From contig NZ_JAPFQP010000003.1 in the NCBI RefSeq assembly GCF_026241225.1, positions 1 through 64,000 of the forward strand: a stretch of 64,000 bases of DNA, given 5' to 3'. Below, piece after piece: positions 38,032 through 47,354 of the stretch; the first letter of the stretch is position 1; every line of letters begins with the position of its first letter. Source of the stretch: Lentiprolixibacter aurantiacus. GTDB taxonomy: Bacteria > Bacteroidota > Bacteroidia > Flavobacteriales > Flavobacteriaceae. Below the pieces are notes generated by a model that saw nothing but the letters and a program-made list of their open reading frames with translations, was not told where the DNA came from and did no database searches. The translations under genes and the position numbers were made by a program.

Positions 38032-38201
38032 GTTTATTAATTTAATGTGCTAAAGAAGAAGGTAGGATATGGATCTTTTTCGGTAATTTATATATCCTAA
38101 ATTAACTTAAATGTTATTATAAATTCATCCAATAAAAAAACTGTGAATTAATTAACGAAATGATAACAGGGTATCAGATAATATATAGAAGTAGATACTA
38201 A

Positions 38202-39296
38202 ATGATTGACTTTCTTGCTCCAAAATCGTTTTACCCCTTATATCTGAATCTGTGCCTAATATTGGTCTTGCTTACATATTTTCACACTCTGGTGGTTCCA
38301 CTTAACAGTAACAAAAATTTAATGTTCATTAGTTTTAGCGGATATCTGTTGCTTATTTTTATTATTCTTTTTATAGGTCTTAGACCAATTGACGGACGCT
38401 TTTTTGGTGATACAGCAAACTATAACGCAAGATATCTACAATTACAGTTAGGATCTGAAATGAAGATTCCTGCTGATGTTGGATGGTTTTATTTTATGAA
38501 AATTTCTTCAAAGTTATTTTCCATACATACATTTTTTACCATATGTAGTTTTATTTACGTTTATCCCCTTTATAAATTATCAAAACAGTTGTTCAATTCA
38601 TATTGGTTCTACTCCTTTGTGATGTTTTTGGTCTCCTTCTCGTTTTGGAATTACGGGGTTAACGGTGTGCGTAATGGAGCAGCTTGCTCACTTTTTTTGT
38701 GGGGTCTTTGCTATCGTGAAAAGAAATTTGTTGTGGCATTTTTCTTCTTGCTGGCTATCTCTTTTCACAAAACACTTATGTTACCGATTATTGCATATGT
38801 GATAACCCATTTTTACAATAATCCTAAGATTTACTTTAGAGGATGGTTACTTTCTATTCCCCTTTCCTTAGTCGCAGGTGGCGCGTTTATTCTTTTGTTT
38901 ACATCATTGGGATTTGCAGATGAACGAGCGGCAGCGTATCTAACTAATCAAGATTTAGAGGGTACGTCGGCGAAAACAGGATTTCGATGGGATTTTCTTT
39001 TTCATTCTGCCTTCGCTGTATTTGCCGGCTGGTATTTTGTATTTAAACGTAGGTTCAGAGATGATTTTTACTTCCAATTGCTGAACACCTACCTGATTTG
39101 TAATGCTTTCTGGGTATTGGTTATACAAGCTAACTATTCCAACCGATTTGCATATCTGTCCTGGTTTATGATGGCTATTGTTATAATTTATCCATTTTTA
39201 AAGGGTGATTTTTTTAAAAGTCAACCTTTAAAAATGAGTAATGTTGTAGCAGCTTATTTTGCCTTTACCTACTTAATGTTTTTTGTCTATTACTAG
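38202..39296 (+). CDS. EpsG/Wzy-type polysaccharide polymerase
   Basis: The protein has 364 residues with about ten hydrophobic helices. IILFIGLRPIDGRFFGDTANYNARY and NYGVNGVRNGAACSLFLWGL (shown here only as landmarks near residues 55-80 and 145-165) match the EpsG family, in which a conserved R-N-G loop follows a periplasmic D-x-x-x-Y motif. FHKTLMLPIIAY is another family block. It would link the flipped repeat units into polymer in the periplasm, before Wzc/Wza export. It is the only polymerase candidate in the locus, which supports a Wzx/Wzy-dependent pathway. Confidence 0.85.
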   Translation: MIDFLAPKSFYPLYLNLCLILVLLTYFHTLVVPLNSNKNLMFISFSGYLLLIFIILFIGLRPIDGRFFGDTANYNARYLQLQLGSEMKIPADVGWFYFMKISSKLFSIHTFFTICSFIYVYPLYKLSKQLFNSYWFYSFVMFLVSFSFWNYGVNGVRNGAACSLFLWGLCYREKKFVVAFFFLLAISFHKTLMLPIIAYVITHFYNNPKIYFRGWLLSIPLSLVAGGAFILLFTSLGFADERAAAYLTNQDLEGTSAKTGFRWDFLFHSAFAVFAGWYFVFKRRFRDDFYFQLLNTYLICNAFWVLVIQANYSNRFAYLSWFMMAIVIIYPFLKGDFFKSQPLKMSNVVAAYFAFTYLMFFVYY

Positions 39297-39309
39297 TTTT
39301 AAAGATATT

Positions 39310-40206
39310 ATGAAAGCCACATTAACGGTTTTTACGCCTACATTTAATAGAGCCTATTGCTTACATCAATGTTATAACAGTCTGCTAAGACAGTCAGAGA
39401 AGGATTTTATTTGGCTGGTTATTGATGACGGTTCTACCGATAACACCCGGGAATTGGTTAACTCTTGGATAAAGGAAAGTAAGATCCATATACAGTATCA
39501 TTACCAGGAAAACCAGGGGATGCATGGAGGACATAATGCGGCTTATCGTCTTATAAATACACCCTTGAACGTCTGTATAGACAGTGATGATTATATGCCT
39601 CCCAAGGCAGTTGAAATTATCCTTAAAAACTGGTATCGAATCAAAGACAAGCCGGAATTCGCTGGACTCGTAGGCCTCGATGCAGATAAACAGGGTCAAA
39701 TTATAGGTAGCAAGATTCCTGAACACCTGAATGAAACCACTTTATATGATCTGTACCATTTTGAAGGGGTAAAAGGAGATAAAAAGCTAGTATACAGGAC
39801 GGATGTGGTAAAAAAATATCCCCCTTACCCAATTTATAAAGGAGAACGATTTGTACCTCTTGGCTATTTGTACCAATTGATTGACCAGGATTTTGTACTG
39901 CTTCCCCTCAATGAAATACTATGCATTGTAGAATATATGCCGGATGGTTCCAGCCTGAATATGCTAAAACAATACAGGAGGCATCCTAATGGTTTTGGAT
40001 TTACCCGGGTATCTGGTATGAGACTTGCTAAAACTCAACAGGATTTATTCAAGAACGCGGTACATTATGTATCCTGTGCCATATTTACCAAGAATAGGGC
40101 TTTCTTAAAGGAATCGCCAAAGAAACTTGCTACCCTATTGGCAATTCCTTTTGGGATCCTTCTAAATTTATATATCCGCACAAAAACCAATAAGAAAACA
40201 CTTTAG
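39310..40206 (+). CDS. GT2 family glycosyltransferase
   Basis: I start it at the ATG at 39310 (MKATLTVFTPTFNRAYCLHQ), giving 298 residues. An upstream TTG inside the polymerase gene is less likely. Motifs are VIDDGSTDNT, GHNAAYRLINTPLNVCIDSDDY and later IDQDFVLLPLNEILCIVEY. This GT2 subgroup, with ENQGMHGGHNAAY, is frequent in Bacteroidota capsule loci. Its sugar is unknown. Codon and base use is less AT-rich than in the genes between 31.5 and 38 kb. Confidence 0.9.
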   Translation: MKATLTVFTPTFNRAYCLHQCYNSLLRQSEKDFIWLVIDDGSTDNTRELVNSWIKESKIHIQYHYQENQGMHGGHNAAYRLINTPLNVCIDSDDYMPPKAVEIILKNWYRIKDKPEFAGLVGLDADKQGQIIGSKIPEHLNETTLYDLYHFEGVKGDKKLVYRTDVVKKYPPYPIYKGERFVPLGYLYQLIDQDFVLLPLNEILCIVEYMPDGSSLNMLKQYRRHPNGFGFTRVSGMRLAKTQQDLFKNAVHYVSCAIFTKNRAFLKESPKKLATLLAIPFGILLNLYIRTKTNKKTL

Positions 40207-40243
40207 GTAAAACAAGATTATTAAGGATTTATCCAGTTAATAT

Positions 40244-41413
40244 ATGAATGCAAACAAGCCTATACGCGTATTACAGGTATTAACAATAATGAATCGAGGG
40301 GGTGCTGAGTCTATGATTATGAACTATTATCGCAATATCGACAGGACCAAAGTTCAGTTTGATTTTCTTTTACATCGGAAAGATAAAGGTGCATTTGATG
40401 ACGAAATCAAAGCATTAGGAGGTCGTATATATAGGTTAGATCCAATCAATCCTGTCCGCTTTTTTAAGTACAAGAAAGAACTTAGACATTTTTTTAAGAA
40501 ACATCAGAGCTATTCAATCGTTCATTCTCATTTAAATGCATTAAGCTCTTTTGTTTTGGAAGAAGCCAGAAGGCATGGCGTTAATATAAGAATCGCACAT
40601 AGTCATACAGCCGTTGATCCCAAGAGTTTGAATAAATTATTGAAGAGACATACTGATCGGAAAGCTATAATTAAAAAGTATTTGCAGCATATGATACGTC
40701 AAAGGGTTGCTAGATCAGCTACTCATTTTCTAACATGTAGTTCCAAAGCTGGTAATTGGTTATTCCCAGGTGTTCCTAAAGAAAGAATTCAAATTCTTAA
40801 TAATGCTATCGATTCTTCTAATTTCCAATATAATCAAGAAACCAGAAGTAAAATAAGGAAAGTACTAGGGCTAGAAGGTAAAAAAATAATAGGCCATGTT
40901 GGCATATTTAAAGAAGAGAAAAATCATATATTCCTGATTGATATTTTTAAAAATATTTGCCAAAAAAATAATGACTATCATTTGCTGTTAGTAGGTGATG
41001 GACCTTTAAAAGAAAAAGTAAAAACAAAAGTCGAAGCAGAAAAATTAACTAAGTCAGTGTCATTTTTAGGCTTGCGAGCTGATATAGCAGATTTACTACA
41101 AGGAATGGATTTATTTGTTTTTCCATCTATTTATGAGGGTTTACCCGTTTCTCTAATCGAAGCCCAAGGAGCAGGACTTACCATATTTTGTTCTGATAGA
41201 GTAACCCAAGAAGTTGACATAACTGGCTTAATTGAATTCATACCTTTGAAGAAAGATCCTGCTTTCTGGGCTGATAAGATTTTATCAGCTCCAAAATACA
41301 GCAGGAAGAATACTCTCATTGAATTACAAAAAGGAAAGTATGATATCAAAGAAAACGCAAGGTTACTTTCAGATTTTTATTTAAAAAAATATCATGACCT
41401 ATTTGCAAAATAA
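40244..41413 (+). CDS. GT4 family glycosyltransferase (EpsF-like)
   Basis: The protein has 389 residues. It begins IRVLQVLTIMNRGGAESMIM, the classical EpsF/CapM start, with HSHLNALSSFVLEEAR, HSHTAVDPKS and a donor domain with IIGHVGIFKEEKNH, LVGDGPLKEKV and FPSIYEGLPVSLIEAQGAGL. It is predicted to add one sugar in a retaining fashion. It is the last intact gene of the rightward block before a bidirectional terminator. A 50-codon frame overlaps its end by 20 bp. Confidence 0.9.
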   Translation: MNANKPIRVLQVLTIMNRGGAESMIMNYYRNIDRTKVQFDFLLHRKDKGAFDDEIKALGGRIYRLDPINPVRFFKYKKELRHFFKKHQSYSIVHSHLNALSSFVLEEARRHGVNIRIAHSHTAVDPKSLNKLLKRHTDRKAIIKKYLQHMIRQRVARSATHFLTCSSKAGNWLFPGVPKERIQILNNAIDSSNFQYNQETRSKIRKVLGLEGKKIIGHVGIFKEEKNHIFLIDIFKNICQKNNDYHLLLVGDGPLKEKVKTKVEAEKLTKSVSFLGLRADIADLLQGMDLFVFPSIYEGLPVSLIEAQGAGLTIFCSDRVTQEVDITGLIEFIPLKKDPAFWADKILSAPKYSRKNTLIELQKGKYDIKENARLLSDFYLKKYHDLFAK

Positions 41414-41546
41414 AAGGGGTGGTTTTCCCGAAAATGCCACGGATTTTCAGGAACCTAAAGTTAATTACAGCAAAGAAGTAAAGAATAGGCTGAAGAACAA
41501 ATTAAAGGACAAAGGATTGAAACCATCATATAATAGCTTCATATAA
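41394..41546 (+). CDS. Possible 50-residue small protein or gene remnant
   Basis: An ATG at 41394, inside the end of the EpsF-like gene, opens 50 codons to a TAA at 41544. The product is hydrophilic and lysine-rich (FPENATDFQEPKVNYSKEVK, later LKNKLKDKGLKPSYNSFI). The composition looks protein-like, and the end resembles the C-terminus of a larger protein, so it may be the tail of a gene otherwise lost. I do not recognise the family. The following bases to 41682 hold nothing identifiable. Confidence 0.3.
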   Translation: MTYLQNKRGGFPENATDFQEPKVNYSKEVKNRLKNKLKDKGLKPSYNSFI

Positions 41547-41682
41547 GGCATTTTAAAATCTCCTTATAGGGTGAATATGATTACAGAGCATCTGATTAAT
41601 AAGATTGGTACTTCTATTATCTGTAGTACATTATATGATTGTTTTTGTAATTTGTTCAAATGGATTAATCCACTATCAAAAT

Positions 41683-41730
41683 AAAAAATATGAGAATCCT
41701 TATTCAATTATATGGATTCTCATATTTTTT
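41683..41730. terminator. Bidirectional intrinsic terminator
   Basis: A 17-bp perfect stem is formed by A6-TATGAGAATCC (41683-41699) and GGATTCTCATA-T6 (41714-41730) with a 14-base loop. The A run on one side and T run on the other make it work in both directions. It separates the rightward glycosyltransferase block from the leftward beta-helix gene, whose stop is at 41771. Confidence 0.88.
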
Positions 41731-41770
41731 ACTTTAACTTTCAAGAAGTGTAGTTATTCAAACATTTTCT

Positions 41771-43882
41771 TTAGTTTTCAACGCATGCATTGTTTTGAAA
41801 TTCTACCGCTGCGGAACTAACACCATCTCTAAATTTAACACACTGAACATTCAATGGCGTTTTAGATACATAAAGGATCATTTCATTGTTAATAAATGTT
41901 GTATTTGGAGCATCATAATTGAAAAGGACGCTATTCGCACCAACCCTGGCATCAAAGGTATTTTCTTCAAATAACATATCTCTTCCTCCTTCAATTTGAA
42001 GGTCTCCCATCGAATTTGATATGAACTTCATTGAATTACCTCCTACCGAATTTGCAGGTGCTCCACTAGCTGTTGCATTATTCTGGCCTAAAACTACATT
42101 ATTGGAAATAACAAAATTTGCATCCCCATTTCCTTCCCATCTATTACCAAGTGAAAATCCAAAGTTACTCCCTTCGGCCATTTGGAAAGTGTTACCATCA
42201 ACCAGGACATTTTTCATAGTATTCATATTAAGAATACCTCTATTACTCGCAACAACGTTGTTATTTACTATTTCCGAATTTGAAAGTCCAAAACTAGGTG
42301 ATCCTCCAAGACCCAAACCAATCCCAGTTATTGCTTCAATATTATTATCACGAACTAGTACTCCATTACCTGCTACATTTATGCCAACACTACTATTTGG
42401 AGCAACAATAGAGTTCCCAACTACTTGATTATCAAATACAAAATCTGTTCGGTCAAAATTATCAGCGCTACCAGCATTAATACCACTGTTGATTATTGAA
42501 TTATTTCTGATAATCACACCATCTGTAGTGTAGAAACCAACACCTGAATCAATCATTTGATTATTTTCTATAATAATCGGCCCATTTCCATGAGATATTT
42601 GAAAGCCCCCTGCACTACTTGAATTATTTTCTCCATTATTTACTTTTTGGATGTTGTTTCTTATAAATACGTGGCTAACTCTTTCATATTCTACCAGATT
42701 GCCAGAATTGTCTCTACCCCTATGAGGCTCAATATTCAGATTGGAAGAAGGAGCTGTGCCAAGGGAATTGGGCATATCGATACCCCCATCAACAATCTCA
42801 TTATTTTCAATGTATATATGTTCTCCGTTGGTTACAACTACGTTGGTTCGTCTGTTAGCAATTATTTTACTATTTCTGATCGTAATATTCATTGACCTTA
42901 CATGACGTGGATCGTAGTAGAAGTACTCACTGGAAATATTTATACCATCCCCGGGTGACTCTCGAATAGTTAATCCATCGATAAGAATATTCTGACCTCC
43001 CCTGATTGCTAAAAGTTTTGAAAACTCATGGGTTGTATTCGTATACCCATCAGAATCTACAAATCCAGAGTTGTAATTATGCGTTTCTCGATCTCCATGA
43101 AGCGTACCTCCCGAAATAATTATATTTTGTGCCTGATAGACCTGCATCAAATGTGGCCTAAAATGTCCATTAGGTTGAATCCTAATATGCGTGTCCTCTG
43201 ACATCGCTAAATGAAAGTCTGAAGGTATTAACAAAGCATGAGCAGGAGGGGAACCATTGGCAAGCACATCATCTACCTTGAAATATGCGTCCAATTTATC
43301 TATTTCAAAACGATAACCTCCTAGGTCCTTGATATATACAAAGAGACTTCGAAGTACATCCCGGTTATTTCTTGCCGTAACATCATCTACCTGCCCTTGA
43401 ACCAGATCCCAACGTTCCGGGTATAGTTGAAAAATTTCTGAAGTGAGGGTTACCTCACCAGTTAACTCAAGGTCTTTGTTTAACAATTCTCCATCAATCT
43501 GGCCGCCACTAAAATTCAGTCTACCATTGATTATCTCTCCCCCTGTATACTTTAAAGTAACACCAGAAGGTAAATTCACGGTTTCTCCACCAAGATCAAT
43601 ACGGCAATCCAGTTCCAGGGTTCCGTTAGCTTCAAGAGAACCTAATGAAAAATTGCACGGAGTTTCATTTACCGCTAATGTTCCCTCAAAATCAACTGGT
43701 GGACCGGCTTCTCCAGGAGGATTGGACTGATCAGATCCGGGTTCCTCCCCGTTAGAATTGTTATTGTTATCAGTGTTTTCAGTTGCTTCATCAGCTAATA
43801 CAGCATCTAATAAGTCTCCATCTTTGGAACAACTTACAATGACCAATAAGGCTAGGGCTAAAAAGATAGTATTTCGTCGCAT
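41771..43882 (-). CDS. Right-handed parallel beta-helix lipoprotein (pectin-lyase-like fold)
   Basis: I start it at the ATG at 43882 (MRRNTIFLALALLVIVSCSK), giving 703 residues with a clean lipobox. Upstream in-frame codons lack signal character. After a low-complexity linker rich in N, E and D (about 25-60) and an entry domain, residues of about 220-690 are repeated strands with VVVTNGEHIYIENNEIV, IIIENNQMIDSGVGFYTTDG and VLVRDNNIEAITGIG, the N-N-ladder pattern of pectin-lyase-like beta-helices. Such folds occur in polysaccharide lyases, epimerases and hydrolases. Its position inside the capsule locus, on the other strand, suggests it acts on the capsule itself. No catalytic residues could be assigned. 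Confidence 0.78.
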   Translation of the reverse strand: MRRNTIFLALALLVIVSCSKDGDLLDAVLADEATENTDNNNNSNGEEPGSDQSNPPGEAGPPVDFEGTLAVNETPCNFSLGSLEANGTLELDCRIDLGGETVNLPSGVTLKYTGGEIINGRLNFSGGQIDGELLNKDLELTGEVTLTSEIFQLYPERWDLVQGQVDDVTARNNRDVLRSLFVYIKDLGGYRFEIDKLDAYFKVDDVLANGSPPAHALLIPSDFHLAMSEDTHIRIQPNGHFRPHLMQVYQAQNIIISGGTLHGDRETHNYNSGFVDSDGYTNTTHEFSKLLAIRGGQNILIDGLTIRESPGDGINISSEYFYYDPRHVRSMNITIRNSKIIANRRTNVVVTNGEHIYIENNEIVDGGIDMPNSLGTAPSSNLNIEPHRGRDNSGNLVEYERVSHVFIRNNIQKVNNGENNSSSAGGFQISHGNGPIIIENNQMIDSGVGFYTTDGVIIRNNSIINSGINAGSADNFDRTDFVFDNQVVGNSIVAPNSSVGINVAGNGVLVRDNNIEAITGIGLGLGGSPSFGLSNSEIVNNNVVASNRGILNMNTMKNVLVDGNTFQMAEGSNFGFSLGNRWEGNGDANFVISNNVVLGQNNATASGAPANSVGGNSMKFISNSMGDLQIEGGRDMLFEENTFDARVGANSVLFNYDAPNTTFINNEMILYVSKTPLNVQCVKFRDGVSSAAVEFQNNACVEN

Positions 43883-44318
43883 AAGTAGGTTTTGTAGGTT
43901 AAAATGTATTTGATTCATGGGGTAACGAATTAACGGCAAAAAACTGATTTAACGATAAAAGGGGGCATTTTTTCGACAAACTACATACAAACCTACGAGG
44001 CCAGCACCCAAAAAAGTTGTTCTGTTTAAAAATTTTAACAAAAAAATCGATGAAATGCAGAAATCCATTCAAAGGCTTGTCAGCAAACTTTTAGAATGAT
44101 ATTATTTAAAGAATGCCAATCAACGAATATTATGCTTGTTAGCAGGGTTTTATAAGTATTATTAATTAGATTGTTTTTTTTTGATAAAAAATTATAACAG
44201 GGGTACTTTGAACTAAATTGTAATGCTGTTCTCCATGGATAAAGCCTATTGGAATTTAAACTCTTTTTTAAAACAATCACAAATTCAATTTTTGTTTTCC
44301 TTACTAGAAGATCAGTGA
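43883..44318. other. AT-rich divergent intergenic region
   Basis: These 436 bases lie between the leftward beta-helix gene and a rightward GT4 gene, so both promoters are expected here. Runs of A and T are frequent, for example T9 near 44177. No open frame with protein-like composition, RNA gene or strong terminator was recognised, and no exact spaced promoter pair could be placed. Confidence 0.4.
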
Positions 44319-45464
44319 ATGAAAAAAATTGTGCGGATCACCACTGTACCCATTTCCCTGGCCACTCTCTTGCAGGGGCAGTGTAAATTTATGAGCCAGC
44401 ATTATGAAGTTATAGCCATATCCTCAGGTGGTAAACTACTGGAAGAAGTAGCCAGCAACGAAAATATCAGAGTGATTCCGGTTGAAATGACACGGAAAAT
44501 CACTCCTTTAAAGGACCTGGCAGCATTATGGAAGCTATATCGGATCCTGAGGAAGGAAAAACCATATATCGTACATTCCCATACACCAAAAGCCGGTACG
44601 CTCGGAATGGCTGCGGCCTTTCTAGCCGGAGTACCTCACCGATTGCACACTATTGCCGGACTTCCCCTGGTGGAAGAAAAAGGGTTTAAGAGGAAAATTT
44701 TAGACCTGGTCGAAAAAATGACTTATGCCTGTACCACCAAAGTGTATCCAAATTCCATAGGGCTTCAACAAATTGCCCTGGAGAACAATTTTGCGCAGCA
44801 GAAAAAGCTAACGGTCCTTGCCAATGGAAGCTCCAATGGAATAGATACGGGCTTTTTTGATCCTAAAAAAGTAAGTAATGCTCAACGAAGCCGACTTAAA
44901 AAAGAATTAAGACTTGGAGATAATGACGTTGCCTTTGTCTTTGTGGGTCGCCTTGTTTCGGATAAAGGGATCAACGAACTTATAAGGGCTTTTGACAAAT
45001 TATCTGGGCAATTAAACAATGTCAAACTTCTGTTGGTCGGATCACACGAGAAACACCTCGATCCTCTGCTCCCTCAAACTGAAAAGCGGATCCAAGCCAA
45101 TCCGAATATCCTGACCGTTGGCTGGCAGCAGGATGTAAGACCTTATTTGGCCATATCGGACTGCCTGGTGTTTCCCAGTTATCGGGAAGGCTTTCCAAAT
45201 GTGGTCATGCAGGCCGGAGCAATGGGTTTATTCGGAATAGTAAGTAATATTAATGGCTGCAATGAGATTATACAAGATGGAATTAACGGAAGATTTATCC
45301 CTGTGAAGAATGAAGAGGCCATATTATCTGCAATGCAAGAGTTTGTGGGTGATTTTTCAAATCTGAAAGCTGGAAGGGATCAATACAGGCAGATCATTAA
45401 AGACCGATATGAAAGAGAATTTGTTTGGAAAGAGATCTTAAAAGAGTACCAGAGCCTCCAATAA
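44319..45464 (+). CDS. GT4 family glycosyltransferase (CapM/PglA-like)
   Basis: The protein has 381 residues. It begins IVRITTVPISLATLLQGQ and has HSHTPKAGTLGMAAAFLAGV with RLHTIAGLP, which is the pattern of the GT4 enzymes that act on the first lipid-linked sugar in Bacteroidota loci. The donor domain shows VFVGRLVSDKGINELI and FPSYREGFPNVVMQAGAMGL. In related loci this gene is followed by a PglC-type initiating transferase. Here about 2.5 kb of decayed DNA with an IS element lies between them. It probably adds the second sugar of the repeat unit. Confidence 0.9.
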   Translation: MKKIVRITTVPISLATLLQGQCKFMSQHYEVIAISSGGKLLEEVASNENIRVIPVEMTRKITPLKDLAALWKLYRILRKEKPYIVHSHTPKAGTLGMAAAFLAGVPHRLHTIAGLPLVEEKGFKRKILDLVEKMTYACTTKVYPNSIGLQQIALENNFAQQKKLTVLANGSSNGIDTGFFDPKKVSNAQRSRLKKELRLGDNDVAFVFVGRLVSDKGINELIRAFDKLSGQLNNVKLLLVGSHEKHLDPLLPQTEKRIQANPNILTVGWQQDVRPYLAISDCLVFPSYREGFPNVVMQAGAMGLFGIVSNINGCNEIIQDGINGRFIPVKNEEAILSAMQEFVGDFSNLKAGRDQYRQIIKDRYEREFVWKEILKEYQSLQ

Positions 45465-45514
45465 TCGCCTTAAGAACTTTTACGGTTAAAATTTCTGAAC
45501 TTCACAAAATCTAG

Positions 45515-46456
45515 AATGAAAGTCAGTATATACCTTGTTACAACATGGAATAGTTCCTGAGAGACTGCCTGCAAAGAATTTCATGTCAGAGAGTGCTAGA
45601 GAACTATTATGAAGTAATCATCATAGACGATGGCTCAACCGATGCAACTCTATTGCCAATAACTTTTCTAACAGCAACCCGGAATTCCATATCATCAGAA
45701 CAACCAATAGAGGGGTAGAAGCGCAAGAAACACCAGAATAGAAAGGGCACGCGGAAAGTATCTTTATTTTTTGGATCCTGATGATTATTTAGCTTCCAAT
45801 ACTCTGGCATTACTAGTTGAAATGGCTATAAACCGTGATCTGGATATTCTGGCTTTCGATTCAAAATCCATAGTAAAAAGTGGAGATGACCAGGCTGTGC
45901 AGCCAGCATCTACATCCGAATTTCCTATAACAGACGGAGTCAGCTACATCGCCGATAACAATTATAAAAATGAAGTTTGGTGATACCTCATCAAAAAATT
46001 CTATATCGCAGAGAAAATACTCAAATTCACAGAAGGAAGATGGATGAAGGATATTCTCTTCAGTGCATCCGCCTTCTTACATGCTAAAAGAATAGCCAAA
46101 ATTAACCTTTGCACCACAGACATGGGGTTTGGATCAATTCTGCCAAGAAAAGCCAAGTTAATTCTCATTAAAATCAAATTGTATTGGATAAATTAGAGGC
46201 TGTTAAAGCCTTTCCGTTTATCCTGAATTCACTTCCAGAAAGTCCAAATTCAAAAAAATGCTGGTCAAGGCTTAAAAGTCGTCAGGAATCCCTCGTATTT
46301 CTTATGGTGATAAGGTTTATGATATCATCATTGCCCGTATCAGAGCTTAAAGAATTAATTGAAGTGGCCAAATCTGCGGATTCATATCCTTTAAGAAATT
46401 CCGTTGTAGAGGATTATAATGGACTCATCTATAATATATTTACCAAAGTTATAAAC
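45515..46456 (+). pseudogene. Decayed GT2 glycosyltransferase gene, interrupted by an IS element near its 3' end
   Basis: Pieces of one GT2 protein are spread over different frames. They are MKVSI, then YNME-stop-FLRDCLQRISCQ, YEVIIIDDGSTDAT, NNFSNSNPEFHIIRTTNRGV, RIERARGKYLYFLDPDDY, LASNTLALLVEMAINRDLDI and a last piece starting DKLEAVKAFPFILNSLPE. IDDGSTD and FLDPDDY are the GT2 nucleotide-sugar and metal motifs. There are several frameshifts and at least two in-frame stops (after YNME and after NEVW), so no functional protein can be made. The coding tail continues beyond the IS element at 47684-47701, ending in codons for KPKTL and TAA. The gene sits where a working transferase would be expected in the repeat-unit pathway. 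Confidence 0.85.
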
Positions 46457-46519
46457 TGTAGATACCCCGATTTTTAGGGCAGGTTTTCTACAAAACTAAT
46501 ATAATTATCAAGCCGCTCT

Positions 46520-47354
46520 CTAAAATAGGTCGATAGGTCTTTCATAGTCGATGGACTGATTTCTTCTTTCATGGTTGTAGTAATCAAAGTACTCTGCCAA
46601 TAACAGATAGAGTTCCATACCGTCCCTTGGTTGGTTCAGATAGATTTTTCTCATACTTTACATTCCTCCAAAGTCTTTCGATAAAGGCATTGTCCGTGGC
46701 CCTACCCTTACCGTCCATGCTCAGGCGTATTCCCCGGCCAAGGACGTAGTTGGCAAACTCCTCGGCAATGAACTGGCTACCCTCGTCCGTGTTGAGGATC
46801 TCCGGTGTCCCGTGCTCACCTATGGCCTCTTCCAATGTTTCCCTGCACCACTTGGGCATCCATGGAATTGGACACGCTCCAGTTCAGGACATAGCGGCTG
46901 TGCAGGTCGATGATGGCCACCAGATAGAGATACCCCTGTTGCATGGGGATATAGGTGATATCTGTAGCCCAGACCTGATTGGGCCTGTCAACAGTCAGGT
47001 TTCGTAGCAGGTACGGATACGTCCTGTGGTCCTTGCACCTTCGGGAGGTATATTTTCTCGGAAGGACAGCCCTGAGGCCCATGACTTTGTAATAGAGCCG
47101 TTCAATGCGGTTCCTGCTCACTTTGTACCCTCTGTCCCTAATCAGCCAGATGTGCATGCGCCTTGCCACTTTGAAGGGATGGTGGAGATAATGTTCGTCC
47201 ATCTCCCGCATGAGCCTCAGGTTCAGTTCGGTCTCGCCCTTGGGCTTATATTACAGCCCGCAACGATGGACCGACAATATTTCGCATTGTTTTACAATGC
47301 TCATCTTGGAATGACCCTTGCGTATCATTTTTCTGCGTTCGGAGAGTGGTCTCA
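46520..47354 (-). pseudogene. IS3-family OrfB (DDE transposase), broken by one stop and two frameshifts
   Basis: The DDE integrase core can be followed in pieces: VWATDITYIPMQQGYLYLVA (first D), LNTDEGSQFIAEEF (second D) and ATDNAFIERLWRNVKYE (E). Reading from the shift site, the frame continues as ALRPLSERRKMIRKGHSKMS. A TAA replaces the codon expected for Tyr after the CGL triplet near 47250. An extra A after the codon for MDA near 46855 shifts the frame, and a further extra A in an A run near 46650 shifts it again. The remaining tail restores NQPRDGMELYLLLAEYFDYY and ends YERPIDLF with a stop at 46520. The three lesions make it non-functional. Confidence 0.88.

Noticed and set aside
41605-41820. 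A 71-codon plus-strand frame between the GT4 block and the beta-helix gene
   Set aside because: It crosses the perfect terminator and runs into the 3' end of the beta-helix gene on the other strand. Composition is AT-driven and no family is recognised.
45771-46477. Two open frames of 70 and 97 codons that could be taken for separate genes
   Set aside because: Both are pieces of the same broken GT2 protein, as shown by motif order (FLDPDDY in the first) and by the continuation across the IS element.
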